Origin: Pseudomonadales bacterium
GTDB taxonomy: Bacteria; Pseudomonadota; Gammaproteobacteria; Pseudomonadales; Azotimanducaceae
Assembly: GCA_016763855.1 (NCBI GenBank)
Contig: JAESSY010000137.1
Coordinates: 1-64,000 of the forward strand
Length of the DNA: 64,000 nt
Reading direction: 5' to 3'
The notes under the pieces are model-generated. The model was not told the DNA's origin. It was given only the letters and a program-made list of their open reading frames with translations, and made no database searches. The first letter of the stretch is position 1. Each line of letters starts with the position of its first letter. Position numbers and translations under genes: made by a program. Shown piece after piece: positions 26,296-33,870 of the stretch.

Positions 26296-27186
26296 TTAAA
26301 GACTGTGTTCTGCTTTTTGCTGGTGGCCCATGTAGCTTTGAACATAGTCGACAAATACCTGAACCTTTCTCGGTATACGACGATGTCGATACAGTACGGA
26401 AAGGCTCAATGCGATCATAGCTTCAGGTAGTTGAAGCCTGACAAGCTTGCCATCTTGAACCATCGACTCAACTCGATAGTCAGTAAAACGCGCCAAGCCA
26501 AATCCCCTCAAGCAAGCTTGCAAACGCATTTCATGACTGTCCATGATGATGGCGGCTTGTGTTTTGATGCTCAATCGTTGCTTTGATTTGGAGCGAAAAT
26601 GCCAGAATTCTTCCATTGAGTGCAGTACTAGCTTTTCGCTCTCAATATCTTCGGTCTTCAGCTTGCCCTGGATTTTAGTGTTTGAAAAAACAGATTGAGG
26701 AAAGCTCGCCAGCGTAATAGCAACAACATCCATGTCAGGTAGTGGCGCGTCATGAAAAACAAAACTAATATCCTGCTCTTCCGGATGCAGGGGAATAAGA
26801 CCAGTGTACTCCGTTACGGAAAGTTGTATGTCGGGATAACGTGACAAAAAACCGAGACACAGATCTGAGATATCCTCACCCAGAAATTCTGTAGGTATTT
26901 GAATGCGTAATGAGCCCCTCGGTGATGTTCTTAGTTTTTCAAGACTTTCCTTTGCCTCGTTGATGCCAGATAACAAAGGTTCGACATCGGAGTATAACTG
27001 CTTGCCGGCTTCAGTTGTTTCTAAATGCCGTGGGCGACGATCAAGCAACGTCATGCCCAGTTCTTGTTCCAGTTGGCTTAGTTGTCGGCTTAAGCTCGAT
27101 TTTGGCATCTCCAAACGCTTCGCAGCGGCTGTGATAGAGCCTGCTTTGACTGTCATTACAAATTTATGAAGGTGGTTTAAATTCAT
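26296..27186 (-). CDS. LysR-family transcriptional regulator
   Basis: Regulator of 296 residues with an N-terminal winged HTH (LHKFVMTVKAGSITAAAKRLEMPKSSLSRQLSQLEQELG), of the subgroup with a PKSSLSR recognition helix, and an effector-binding domain. The track starts at GTG 27195; ATG 27186 gives the usual MNLNHLHKF and is preferred. It is divergent from thioredoxin, and the shared 122-bp region holds a TTCC/GGAA operator candidate, so it probably controls the thioredoxin-alcohol dehydrogenase pair and itself. The effector is unknown. Confidence 0.9.
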   Translation of the reverse strand: MNLNHLHKFVMTVKAGSITAAAKRLEMPKSSLSRQLSQLEQELGMTLLDRRPRHLETTEAGKQLYSDVEPLLSGINEAKESLEKLRTSPRGSLRIQIPTEFLGEDISDLCLGFLSRYPDIQLSVTEYTGLIPLHPEEQDISFVFHDAPLPDMDVVAITLASFPQSVFSNTKIQGKLKTEDIESEKLVLHSMEEFWHFRSKSKQRLSIKTQAAIIMDSHEMRLQACLRGFGLARFTDYRVESMVQDGKLVRLQLPEAMIALSLSVLYRHRRIPRKVQVFVDYVQSYMGHQQKAEHSL

Positions 27187-27204
27187 TCTGGGCACTTTGT
27201 ACGT

Positions 27205-27231
27205 TGTTCCATTTATGGAACATAATATTCC
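27205..27231. promoter_or_regulatory. Candidate LysR operator: overlapping TTCC/GGAA dyads
   Basis: TGTTCCAT-TT-ATGGAACA (27205-27222) is a perfect 8-bp dyad, and GGAA-N7-TTCC (27217-27231) overlaps it with the 4-7-4 geometry usual for LysR boxes. It sits 19 bases upstream of the LysR ATG and about 78 upstream of the thioredoxin ATG. The pattern is directly seen; binding by the adjacent regulator is inferred. Confidence 0.6.
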
Positions 27232-27308
27232 AAATCACCTATCTAGTAGGCTTTATTGAGACGAGTATACTCCAAATAAATCAAAAGGAACCAAAGGGAG
27301 TCAAAGCA

Positions 27309-27665
27309 ATGAGTCAAGTAGTTAGCATCAATCCAGAACAATTTGAAGATAAGGTGACCAATGCTAAGGGCCTAAAGCTGGTCGATTTCTATGCCGAGTG
27401 GTGTGGACCCTGTAAAGTGATGGATCCTGTGATGGATCAACTGCAAGTCGACCTAGAGGGTAAGGTCGATATTTTGAAGATCAATGTCGATAACTATCCT
27501 GAGATCCCCGCCAGATATGCGGTGCGGGGAATGCCAACACTGATGGTATTTAAGGATGGCCATCCCGAAGATGTCATTATCGGCGCTCAAAGTTATAAGG
27601 CACTACGTGAAAAGCTCGATAAGCATCTGATGCAGATGAGGGACATCATTCCACAGACCAATTAG
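27309..27665 (+). CDS. Thioredoxin-family protein
   Basis: Cytoplasmic thiol-disulfide oxidoreductase of 118 residues with the classical active site FYAEWCGPCKVMDPVMDQL and the cis-Pro loop RGMPTLMVFKDG. The track ORF begins 35 residues early; AAGGGAG upstream of ATG 27309 and the family N-terminus favour MSQVVSINPEQF. The C-terminus is slightly longer than E. coli TrxA. Lies 45 bases before a zinc alcohol dehydrogenase on the same strand, and may provide reducing power or repair for its Cys ligands; that link is speculative. Confidence 0.92.
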   Translation: MSQVVSINPEQFEDKVTNAKGLKLVDFYAEWCGPCKVMDPVMDQLQVDLEGKVDILKINVDNYPEIPARYAVRGMPTLMVFKDGHPEDVIIGAQSYKALREKLDKHLMQMRDIIPQTN

Positions 27666-27710
27666 ATATTGTGTACTATTGCGCCTCTATAGTATCAAAG
27701 GAGTGGTGGT

Positions 27711-28784
27711 ATGAAAATTCATGCGGCGATTGCCAGATCAGCAAATGACGATTTCTCAATAGAAGAAGTTGATCTCAATGATCCTTTAGATGGGCAGGTT
27801 CGTGTAAAGATCAATGCTTGTGGAATATGCCGGAGTGACTTAAGCGCCTTAGAAGGTAAGGAAACTATTCAATATCCTGTTGTATTGGGCCACGAAGCGG
27901 CAGGTACGATTGCAGCTGTAGGTAAGGGTGTTAAACACCTAAAGGAAGGGGATAGTGTCGTACTGTCTTGGACGCCTGCTTGCGGAACTTGCCCTTCTTG
28001 CTCTCGAGGAAAAGTGCATTTATGTTCCGGCATTAACATGACGACACAAGGCAAAGGGCCCTTAAGTCAGGGCGGTAAAGGGCTTGATCGTTTCATGGGG
28101 CTTGGTGCTTTTGCAGAATATGTAGTTGTTCCTGAGGCCATGGCTATTCCCATAGAAACAAAATTACAGGCACATCATGCCTGTTTGATAGGGTGTGGCG
28201 TCACAACGGGTTTCGGCGCGGCAGTTAACACTGCTGCGATTCGTTGGGGGGAAACTGTCGCTGTATTGGGCTGCGGGGGTGTAGGTTTAGCTGCGATTCA
28301 AGGCGCGCGAATCGCAGGTGCAGAACGGATATTTGCAGTGGATCCCATCAAAGAACGACGACAAATTGCCTTAAGTGTTGGGGCAACTGATGCGCTAATA
28401 CCCGATGACATTACGCAGAAAATTATTGCCGCGACAAGTGGTGGTGTTGATTGCGCGATAGAATGTGTTGGGAATACTGCAACCATGCAGGATTGTTTTT
28501 CTATGATTCGGCAAGGCGGTCGTGCGGTAGTCGTTGGTTTGCCTGCCTACACAGATTTGTTATCTATTCCGGCCATTATGTTATTAGCTGAAAAAACCCT
28601 CACTGGTTCGATCTATGGATCAACAAACCCAAAAGTCGATTTCCAAAAAATTGCCTCTATGGGTGAGTCTGGTATTCTGCAATTTGAACCCTTGGTTGAT
28701 AAGACGATGGCATTTTCAGATATCAATCAGGGTTTTCAGGAAATGCAAGAAGGGCGCGTAGCCCGGGTTGTGCTGACGTTCTAG
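27711..28784 (+). CDS. Zinc-dependent alcohol dehydrogenase (MDR family)
   Basis: NAD(P)-dependent dehydrogenase of 357 residues. Catalytic zinc ligands are in CGICRSDL (Cys37) and GHEAAG (His), plus a Cys in the GCGVTTGFG region. The structural-zinc lobe is CGTCPSCSRGKVHLC with four Cys. The Rossmann motif is VLGCGGVGLAAIQGA. The two-zinc layout and GCGVTTGFGAAVNTA resemble class III/aryl-alcohol and mycothiol-type formaldehyde dehydrogenases. Good GGAG-type site 8 bases upstream. It follows thioredoxin and is probably cotranscribed. The substrate is unclear; a fatty or aromatic alcohol would fit the window. Confidence 0.9.
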   Translation: MKIHAAIARSANDDFSIEEVDLNDPLDGQVRVKINACGICRSDLSALEGKETIQYPVVLGHEAAGTIAAVGKGVKHLKEGDSVVLSWTPACGTCPSCSRGKVHLCSGINMTTQGKGPLSQGGKGLDRFMGLGAFAEYVVVPEAMAIPIETKLQAHHACLIGCGVTTGFGAAVNTAAIRWGETVAVLGCGGVGLAAIQGARIAGAERIFAVDPIKERRQIALSVGATDALIPDDITQKIIAATSGGVDCAIECVGNTATMQDCFSMIRQGGRAVVVGLPAYTDLLSIPAIMLLAEKTLTGSIYGSTNPKVDFQKIASMGESGILQFEPLVDKTMAFSDINQGFQEMQEGRVARVVLTF

Positions 28785-28852
28785 TGATGGCTAAGACATT
28801 TTTGACTGCTTAGTTTTCTGGCTGATTTAGAGAAGCGCAAAGCATCTGAATG

Positions 28853-30280
28853 CTAAGAAATTCTATCCGGTGAAGCGACATTCCTCCTGTCCATTAATAG
28901 CAATGTCACTACGCCTAAAACGAAAGTTCCTATGTACACCATCGAGATTGTTAAGAGGCTAAAAGTGGGTAAAATCGGCGCCATCACCATAAGGATATGA
29001 GCGCTGAGGACCAAAATCGCGATATTGAAGAAGGCGAGCTCTTTAGCGACAGGCGTGCTCAGATCAGGATCCATAATTCGAAGTAACAACAATCCACTTC
29101 CTGTAGATCCGCAACAACAACCGTAAGCGGTTAGCGCTCTTTCTGGCCCAAAGCTACGGAGCTTTTTTCCGAATCCAAAACAGAGTGCTGCCGTTGCAGC
29201 TGCGGCTGAAATCGACACAAGTAAGATCGGAATTGCAAAATCACTTAGGAAGCCGACACCTACACTCATCAATGTGCCAACTACCATTAGATCGACTGAT
29301 GAGCCGGTGATTCGCCTTTGAGTTTCGTTGTCAATCATATGGCCGTATCCGGCCTTATCCATTATTTTACGCATGATTAGACAAATCATAAGCCCATGGA
29401 TAAAGAAAAGATTGTGGCTGAAAATAATGCCAAAATTAATGCCGCCTATTTCAGTTGAACTTGCTATAGGGTTCATAAATAACAGGTATTGATCAGTAAT
29501 CAGATAAGCTAGGCCTAAGATCGAGATATGATAGACAAGAGAATCGACATTGGCTGGATGTGTTATTTGTTTGCCGCTCGATAAATGTGTTTGCATAATG
29601 CCTTTTAGAAATTCGTCATCAATACGAGCGGCTTGATTGTAATTAAGGCCCAAGCGAATGCTGCGTTTTGCGATAGGAATTCCAACGACAAAGGCGACAA
29701 AAAACCCGATTGAGGCGTAAACCAGCCCAAAATTGATGGCATGCTCAATGCCAAGTTGGTTTTGCCAAATATTGCCCATAGCAAGGGCTTGTCCCGGTCC
29801 CTGAGTGAAACCATGAGTCACAATAATACCGAGGAAATGGGATAGTTGACCGTCGCTCAATTCGTTGTATATGAGTATTGCCCCTAGCCCGACCATGGCT
29901 TGCAAGACTAAGCTCATCACCCAGATAATAGAAAGCCACATGCCTCCCGCTGCAATTTTGGTATCGTTTTTTGTCTTCGAATCTTTTGTTGCTGAGCCCG
30001 TTAATACCAGAGACATAAAGCTTAAGGTGAAGAAGTGAAATGCAAAAGCCGTGAAATCTGTATTGTTTAACCCAAAGCTGAGGCCGGTGGAGATAAGGAT
30101 AAATCCAAGCACGCCACCGATTAGACTTGCCGGTACAAGGTTGTTTTGGAAGAAAGAGATTCTTGCTCTAATGATGGTGCCAAACAAAATCATTGATACA
30201 AGAAAAGCAAAGGCAATTATGCCGGGGAAGGTCGCAGCCATGATGGATACCATAGATTTATTATTGTTGGAATAGACCAT
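28853..30280 (-). CDS. Sodium/glutamate symporter-like membrane protein (GltS family)
   Basis: Integral membrane carrier with about ten or more hydrophobic helices, resembling the GltS (ESS) family. It has an internal two-fold pattern, with FTQGPGQALAMG in the first half matching the glycine-rich CGSTGSGLLLLRI in the second. It would import glutamate or a related acid with Na+. The track ORF starts at TTG 30358, inside a rho-independent terminator of the upstream gene, so that start is rejected. ATG 30280 is the first later one, with 30253 and 30241 as alternatives; none has a strong ribosome site. At about 475 residues it is longer than E. coli GltS. Confidence 0.8.
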   Translation of the reverse strand: MVYSNNNKSMVSIMAATFPGIIAFAFLVSMILFGTIIRARISFFQNNLVPASLIGGVLGFILISTGLSFGLNNTDFTAFAFHFFTLSFMSLVLTGSATKDSKTKNDTKIAAGGMWLSIIWVMSLVLQAMVGLGAILIYNELSDGQLSHFLGIIVTHGFTQGPGQALAMGNIWQNQLGIEHAINFGLVYASIGFFVAFVVGIPIAKRSIRLGLNYNQAARIDDEFLKGIMQTHLSSGKQITHPANVDSLVYHISILGLAYLITDQYLLFMNPIASSTEIGGINFGIIFSHNLFFIHGLMICLIMRKIMDKAGYGHMIDNETQRRITGSSVDLMVVGTLMSVGVGFLSDFAIPILLVSISAAAATAALCFGFGKKLRSFGPERALTAYGCCCGSTGSGLLLLRIMDPDLSTPVAKELAFFNIAILVLSAHILMVMAPILPTFSLLTISMVYIGTFVLGVVTLLLMDRRNVASPDRIS

Positions 30281-30342
30281 ACCTGAGCGGCATGTAGTTG
30301 TCGTTAGAATTGCTTTCTTTTGTTTTGATAAAAGAGTTAGAC

Positions 30343-30366
30343 AAAAAAAGGCTTCCAATAGAAGCC
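30343..30366 (-). terminator. Rho-independent terminator
   Basis: Read on the minus strand: GGCTTC-TATTG-GAAGCC followed by seven T. It lies 28 bases after the stop of the exported-protein gene (30394-30939) and before GltS, so it ends the former transcript. Confidence 0.88.
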
Positions 30367-30393
30367 CTGAAAAAACTAGTTGAGACTAGTAAA

Positions 30394-30939
30394 TTATAAT
30401 GCGAGTTCAAAGAAATAAATGGTTGAACTTTTGCCTGAATTGTTTCCGACTATAGCGCTTTTCGACTTCGAGCGGTTCTTATGTTCTATAAAAAGAACTG
30501 CAAGTGTATTGGGCTTGCCGTCGATTGATGTTGTTAGATGCGTGATTTTAGATCTGTCAATGTCCATGCTATTGACGTCATAAAATGCAACATAGGCTTT
30601 CGCTCTTGGGGAAATTCGAGAGCCTGTAGTGAAAGCTTCAGATTCAGCTAGATTTGCGATACTTTTTGCGAGGCTTGTCCATCTTTGATCGGGAAAAGAT
30701 TTCTTCTCTTTCACTTTAGTAAAAGTAATTTTTTTGTTCCTAAACTTGCTATTTATTTGATAGAAGCCTTTGTATGGGGTGTTTAAGAGTGCGCCGGCGG
30801 TGTTTTCGTCAACTTGGCTTTCGATTAGTGCGTTGGGTACAGCGCTATTTTCGCCCAGAGTGTTTTCACCATAGGCCGCATGTAAGCCAGTAATGCTGAT
30901 GCAAGATAAAGCTAAAATAAGTGTAAGTTTCTTAAACAT
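30394..30939 (-). CDS. Exported hypothetical protein
   Basis: Not recognised. A 181-residue protein with a clear signal peptide (MFKKLTLILALSCISITGLHA), followed by a low-complexity stretch rich in Glu, Asn and Ala, and then a basic, beta-rich domain (GFYQINSKFRNKKITFTKVKEKK and RISPRAKAYVAFYDVNSMDI). No Cys in the mature part and no lipobox. GAGG about 8 bases before the ATG supports the start. It forms a monocistronic unit closed by a good terminator. Periplasmic or secreted; function unknown. Confidence 0.7.
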   Translation of the reverse strand: MFKKLTLILALSCISITGLHAAYGENTLGENSAVPNALIESQVDENTAGALLNTPYKGFYQINSKFRNKKITFTKVKEKKSFPDQRWTSLAKSIANLAESEAFTTGSRISPRAKAYVAFYDVNSMDIDRSKITHLTTSIDGKPNTLAVLFIEHKNRSKSKSAIVGNNSGKSSTIYFFELAL

Positions 30940-31566
30940 GATGTCGACCTCTTACGCCGTTAGATTCCTAAATTCGTTTAATTCTAAGTTCTTGTCTCTT
31001 TGACTTTCTTATTTGGCTTCACTGCCAAAAAAATCGCCTTTTAAATTATCATTGCATTTCTTTTCTACACTTCTTTTTTTCTGCGCTTCACTTCTCTTCA
31101 GTGCTTTCTTAATTAGGTATGACGCTATGTTCATACATTTGGTTGCATTTATCTTATAATTAAGTTGAATTGAGCAAAAGCGAAGCTGAAATGGCAGGAT
31201 TCAATGAAACTATATCCGAGGGTATTCTGTCCGTCGATTTTAAACATTTTGGATCCCGTGCAACTTTCTTTCTAGTAAGTTTCGTAGGCTGCCACATTTA
31301 GAAAACTAAACAGTGCTAGCGCTCTGTTCGGTGATCCAATTCCCCCTAACCCCAGGAAGCGCGAAATGATACTGCCCTTGAATATCATACGCCGTCTGAT
31401 ATGCTCAATCTTGTGTCGAATTCGCGTATCCCCCCTTCAAAGGGAAAGCACCCAAGTGCAGAATTTTCGGGGAGTCAACCTTCCCATTACTTGTTTTATC
31501 AAACCTTTAATAAGGGTAAAAAGCTAAAGAAGGGAATGCTTGATAAGCCCGTTATTGGAGGTTTCT
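30940..31566. other. Gene-free region with pyrimidine tracts and small hairpins
   Basis: No convincing coding sequence. The left part (about 31047-31110) is almost all C/T on the plus strand. The right part has small stem-loops: ATATCA/TGATAT near 31385, a CCCTT/AAGGG hairpin near 31433 and GCAC-CCAA-GTGC near 31449. ORF 31401-31622 has no family features and overlaps the ATPase start. The stretch ends in the ribosome site of the DnaB-like ATPase. Confidence 0.5.
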
Positions 31567-32316
31567 ATGAAACTGTCTATGAAGTTATCAGCGCCCATTC
31601 ACAAACTGAAATCACGTGCTAAAGCGCTCCGAAAGTCAGAATCTATTCCACTCATTCAGGCATTAGACAAGATTGCCCTTGGCGAAGGCTATGCTTCTTG
31701 GAGTCTTTTACAGTCAAAGACAAAAGACCATTTGCCGGCTTGTCGGGAAGAGATACTGGATTATCTCAATCTAGGGGATCTCATGCTTTTGGGTGCGAGG
31801 CCGGGTCTAGGCAAAACTACTTTGGCGATTGATCTAATGATTCAGGCCGTAGAGGAAGAGAGAGATGCTTATCTTTTTTCCTTGGAATTTACTGACAAGG
31901 ACATGATGAAGAGAGTCGAACGCCTAGAGGATGTCGAAGCAAGCGCTAGGCTTAATTTTGATTTCTCCGATGAAATTTCTTCCGACTACATCATTAGGAA
32001 AACTGCAAGTAACTTGATGTCTGGCTCCCTAATGATTATCGATTATTTGCAATTGTTAGATCAGAGGCGCACTAATCCTGTGCTTCAAGATCAGGTGGCT
32101 GCTTTGAAATCTTATGCGGAAGAAAGTCGATGTATCATAATTTTTCTTTCTCAGATTGATAGGGCCTATGGAGGTTCGGATATCATAGCGCCTAGTCTCG
32201 AAGACATTCGAATGCCGAATTTTTTTGATCTGGAACTGTTCAATAAGATCTTGTTGTTTAATAGTGAAAAGATGGTGTTTTTAAAGCCGAGAAGTTTTGA
32301 CTTGAATTTACTGTAA
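31567..32316 (+). CDS. Small DnaB/RecA-fold ATPase (DNA-helicase-like)
   Basis: A 249-residue protein with only the motor core of a DnaB-type helicase. Walker A is LLGARPGLGKTTLAIDL (about 75-91), the segment AYLFSLEFTDKDM resembles motif H1a of DnaB, Walker B is LMIIDYLQLL (about 155-164), and IIFLSQIDRAYGGS corresponds to the sensor/H3 region. The N-terminal about 60 residues (HKLKSRAKALRKSESIPLIQALDKIA) are a small helical domain instead of the DnaB primase-binding domain. GGAGG 5 bases upstream favours ATG 31567 over the track start. It lacks obvious DNA-binding loops, so helicase activity is uncertain. Flanked by unusual gene-free DNA. Confidence 0.82.
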   Translation: MKLSMKLSAPIHKLKSRAKALRKSESIPLIQALDKIALGEGYASWSLLQSKTKDHLPACREEILDYLNLGDLMLLGARPGLGKTTLAIDLMIQAVEEERDAYLFSLEFTDKDMMKRVERLEDVEASARLNFDFSDEISSDYIIRKTASNLMSGSLMIIDYLQLLDQRRTNPVLQDQVAALKSYAEESRCIIIFLSQIDRAYGGSDIIAPSLEDIRMPNFFDLELFNKILLFNSEKMVFLKPRSFDLNLL

Positions 32317-32340
32317 ATTTGAGCTGTGTTGGTGACTTTG

Positions 32341-32412
32341 AGGGCGCAAGCTCTTTTTGAGGATGGTCGCAGAGGATACCTAGGACTGCTCTCTTTCGTT
32401 AGCTTGCGACCT
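32341..32412. repeat. 12-bp imperfect inverted repeat (11/12)
   Basis: AGGGCGCAAGCT at 32341-32352 is matched by AGCTTGCGACCT at 32401-32412, one mismatch, with a 48-base loop. It lies 24 bases after the ATPase stop and could be a terminator-like or RNA structure, though no T-run follows. Confidence 0.7.
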
Positions 32413-32586
32413 TCCGGGTTTCCCTCAATCGGCTAAAAGCCCCAAGCCAACGCGGTTGTCCGGCAACACTCGATCGGCGCTATGCCGAACGCGGCCCGGC
32501 TTGATACTCTTTCAATCAGCCCCAACCATCCTCTGCTCGGTGGCTGAATGCTCTGTGCCACAACCCTCCGTGGGTCAGCCTATGAA

Positions 32587-32607
32587 CAATTCGCAATTCA
32601 CAATTCA
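32587..32607 (+). repeat. Three tandem 7-bp units (CAATTCR)
   Basis: CAATTCG followed by CAATTCA twice. Short direct repeat at the end of the GC-rich segment; significance unknown. Confidence 0.75.
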
Positions 32608-32876
32608 CAAAACCAATACCAGCACAAAACCAAAATCAGAAAGCACAGAGAGATCAAGATTGTTTGCTTCATGTTAATCCTAATGTAAGTGATTATTTGG
32701 TCGCCAAATTGAATATTTTTTCAACATCTTCTAGAATGGGATCGTCACGATTATATGAGAGCAGAGTGTCAAATATCTTTACCGAAGTTTATTGAAAAAG
32801 TAAGGAAATTCTTCTCGCTAACAAAAAAGAAATAAGGCACAATCCTCTTTTTAATACGTGCCATTATGGAATTTAA

Positions 32877-33725
32877 ATGAATTTACTCCATATTTCTGAC
32901 ATGCACTTTGGGCCTCGTCATTGGACAGGCAATCAAGAAATGCTGTTAGATAAATTGAATTCATATCCCGCAGATATTGTGCTAAATACAGGTGATAGTA
33001 CGACCGATAGCCTTGAGAGTGAATTTGAAGATGCGGGGAATTTTCTTAAAGCTTTAAAAAGCCCTCATGTTATATCTGTTGTTGGGAATCACGATAAGCG
33101 CAATATGCGAAGTCAGGACTTTTTTCGAACCTATATCGATAAGGTTGATTTAATTCGTCCGAAAAGCCCAGAAGTCTGCGAAAAAAATAAAATTTTTCTA
33201 GATAAGTTTACCACTGGTATTAAAGAGAATTTTACTGATTGTAATTTTGTTAAAAGCATCATTGTTAAAGGAAAGAAAATAGCGGTTGTTGGTTTAGATA
33301 CAACGGAAATATTTCAAGACAATGGTTTTGTTGATGAAGAGATACTGACTGCTGTTTCTCGCGAAATCGAAAAGACAACATTCGACAATATTCTATTGCT
33401 TTATCATCATTCTATTTTTGATACTGACTCAGACCCCTTGTTTAATTCAGAACGCGTGATTAAGTTGATCCGAAAACATGGTATTCAGCACACTTTTTGT
33501 GGGCACACCCATCGTTTGGCATTAGTTCGATCTACAGATATCATCAACAAACATAGTTTTACTCAGTATAAAAATGGATCCTTGTCCTCCTGCAATATTC
33601 CAGAGGATAGCAATATGTTTTTGTATTTTGAGGATTTCGCAAGTGAAAATATGAAGATTCATTTAAACAGAGTGTTCATCGAGCAGAACAAACTAAGGTT
33701 TGAAGAAGAAATAATTACAGCCTAG
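32877..33725 (+). CDS. Calcineurin-like metallophosphoesterase
   Basis: Two-metal phosphoesterase of 282 residues with the full motif set: SDMHFG (Asp8, His10), NTGDS (Asp40), VVGNHDKR (Asn71, His72), YHHS, and the final FCGHTH. The layout is that of class III cyclic-nucleotide phosphodiesterases and related DNA-repair or nucleotide phosphatases; substrate uncertain. No signal peptide. Base composition is clearly more AT-rich than most of the window and Lys/Asn/Ile content is high, which hints at transfer. No good ribosome site precedes the ATG. Confidence 0.88.
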   Translation: MNLLHISDMHFGPRHWTGNQEMLLDKLNSYPADIVLNTGDSTTDSLESEFEDAGNFLKALKSPHVISVVGNHDKRNMRSQDFFRTYIDKVDLIRPKSPEVCEKNKIFLDKFTTGIKENFTDCNFVKSIIVKGKKIAVVGLDTTEIFQDNGFVDEEILTAVSREIEKTTFDNILLLYHHSIFDTDSDPLFNSERVIKLIRKHGIQHTFCGHTHRLALVRSTDIINKHSFTQYKNGSLSSCNIPEDSNMFLYFEDFASENMKIHLNRVFIEQNKLRFEEEIITA

Positions 33726-33870
33726 GTAATTCCCGTCCATAAATAGACGAATTTCCTTATAAAGCGCAGAACTATGTTTGTGTTAGGTTGTAATTTCAAG
33801 CCCTTACGAGGGAAGTCCCGGGGACGCCTAGTTAGTTTCTGGATGGGCACTAGGTAGTAGGGCATTTAAC

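Larger units (their letters stand above)
32317..32876. other. Gene-free, partly GC-rich region with several stem-loops
   Basis: No credible protein-coding gene; ORF 32456-32677 has no family features. From about 32340 to 32580 the DNA is visibly richer in G and C than its AT-rich surroundings. It contains nested dyads: the 12-bp repeat listed separately, GGCT-AAA-AGCC (32431-32441), TCGGC-GCTAT-GCCGA (about 32474-32488) and TCAGCC/GGCTGA (32516-32546). It could encode a structured RNA or be the remnant of a mobile segment. The last 200 bases are AT-rich promoter-like sequence for the phosphoesterase. Confidence 0.5.

Noticed and set aside
31401-31622. 73-residue ORF before the ATPase
   Set aside because: Overlaps the ATPase start and its ribosome site in another frame; no family signal.
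32441-32500. Possible integron attC-like site (GGTTG...CAAC and TCGGC/GCCGA pairs)
   Set aside because: The 5' RYYYAAC and 3' GTTRRRY core sites are not present and no integrase is nearby.
32456-32677. 73-residue ORF in the gene-free region
   Set aside because: No ribosome site or recognisable fold; the bases form stem-loops, so a structured non-coding role is more likely.
23601-33861. Similar 17-mers GGATGGG(A/C)ACTAG(A/G)TAG at 23.6 and 33.8 kb as element ends
   Set aside because: Two mismatches in 17 bases are expected many times by chance in 64 kb, and nothing else marks the 10-kb interval as a mobile element.
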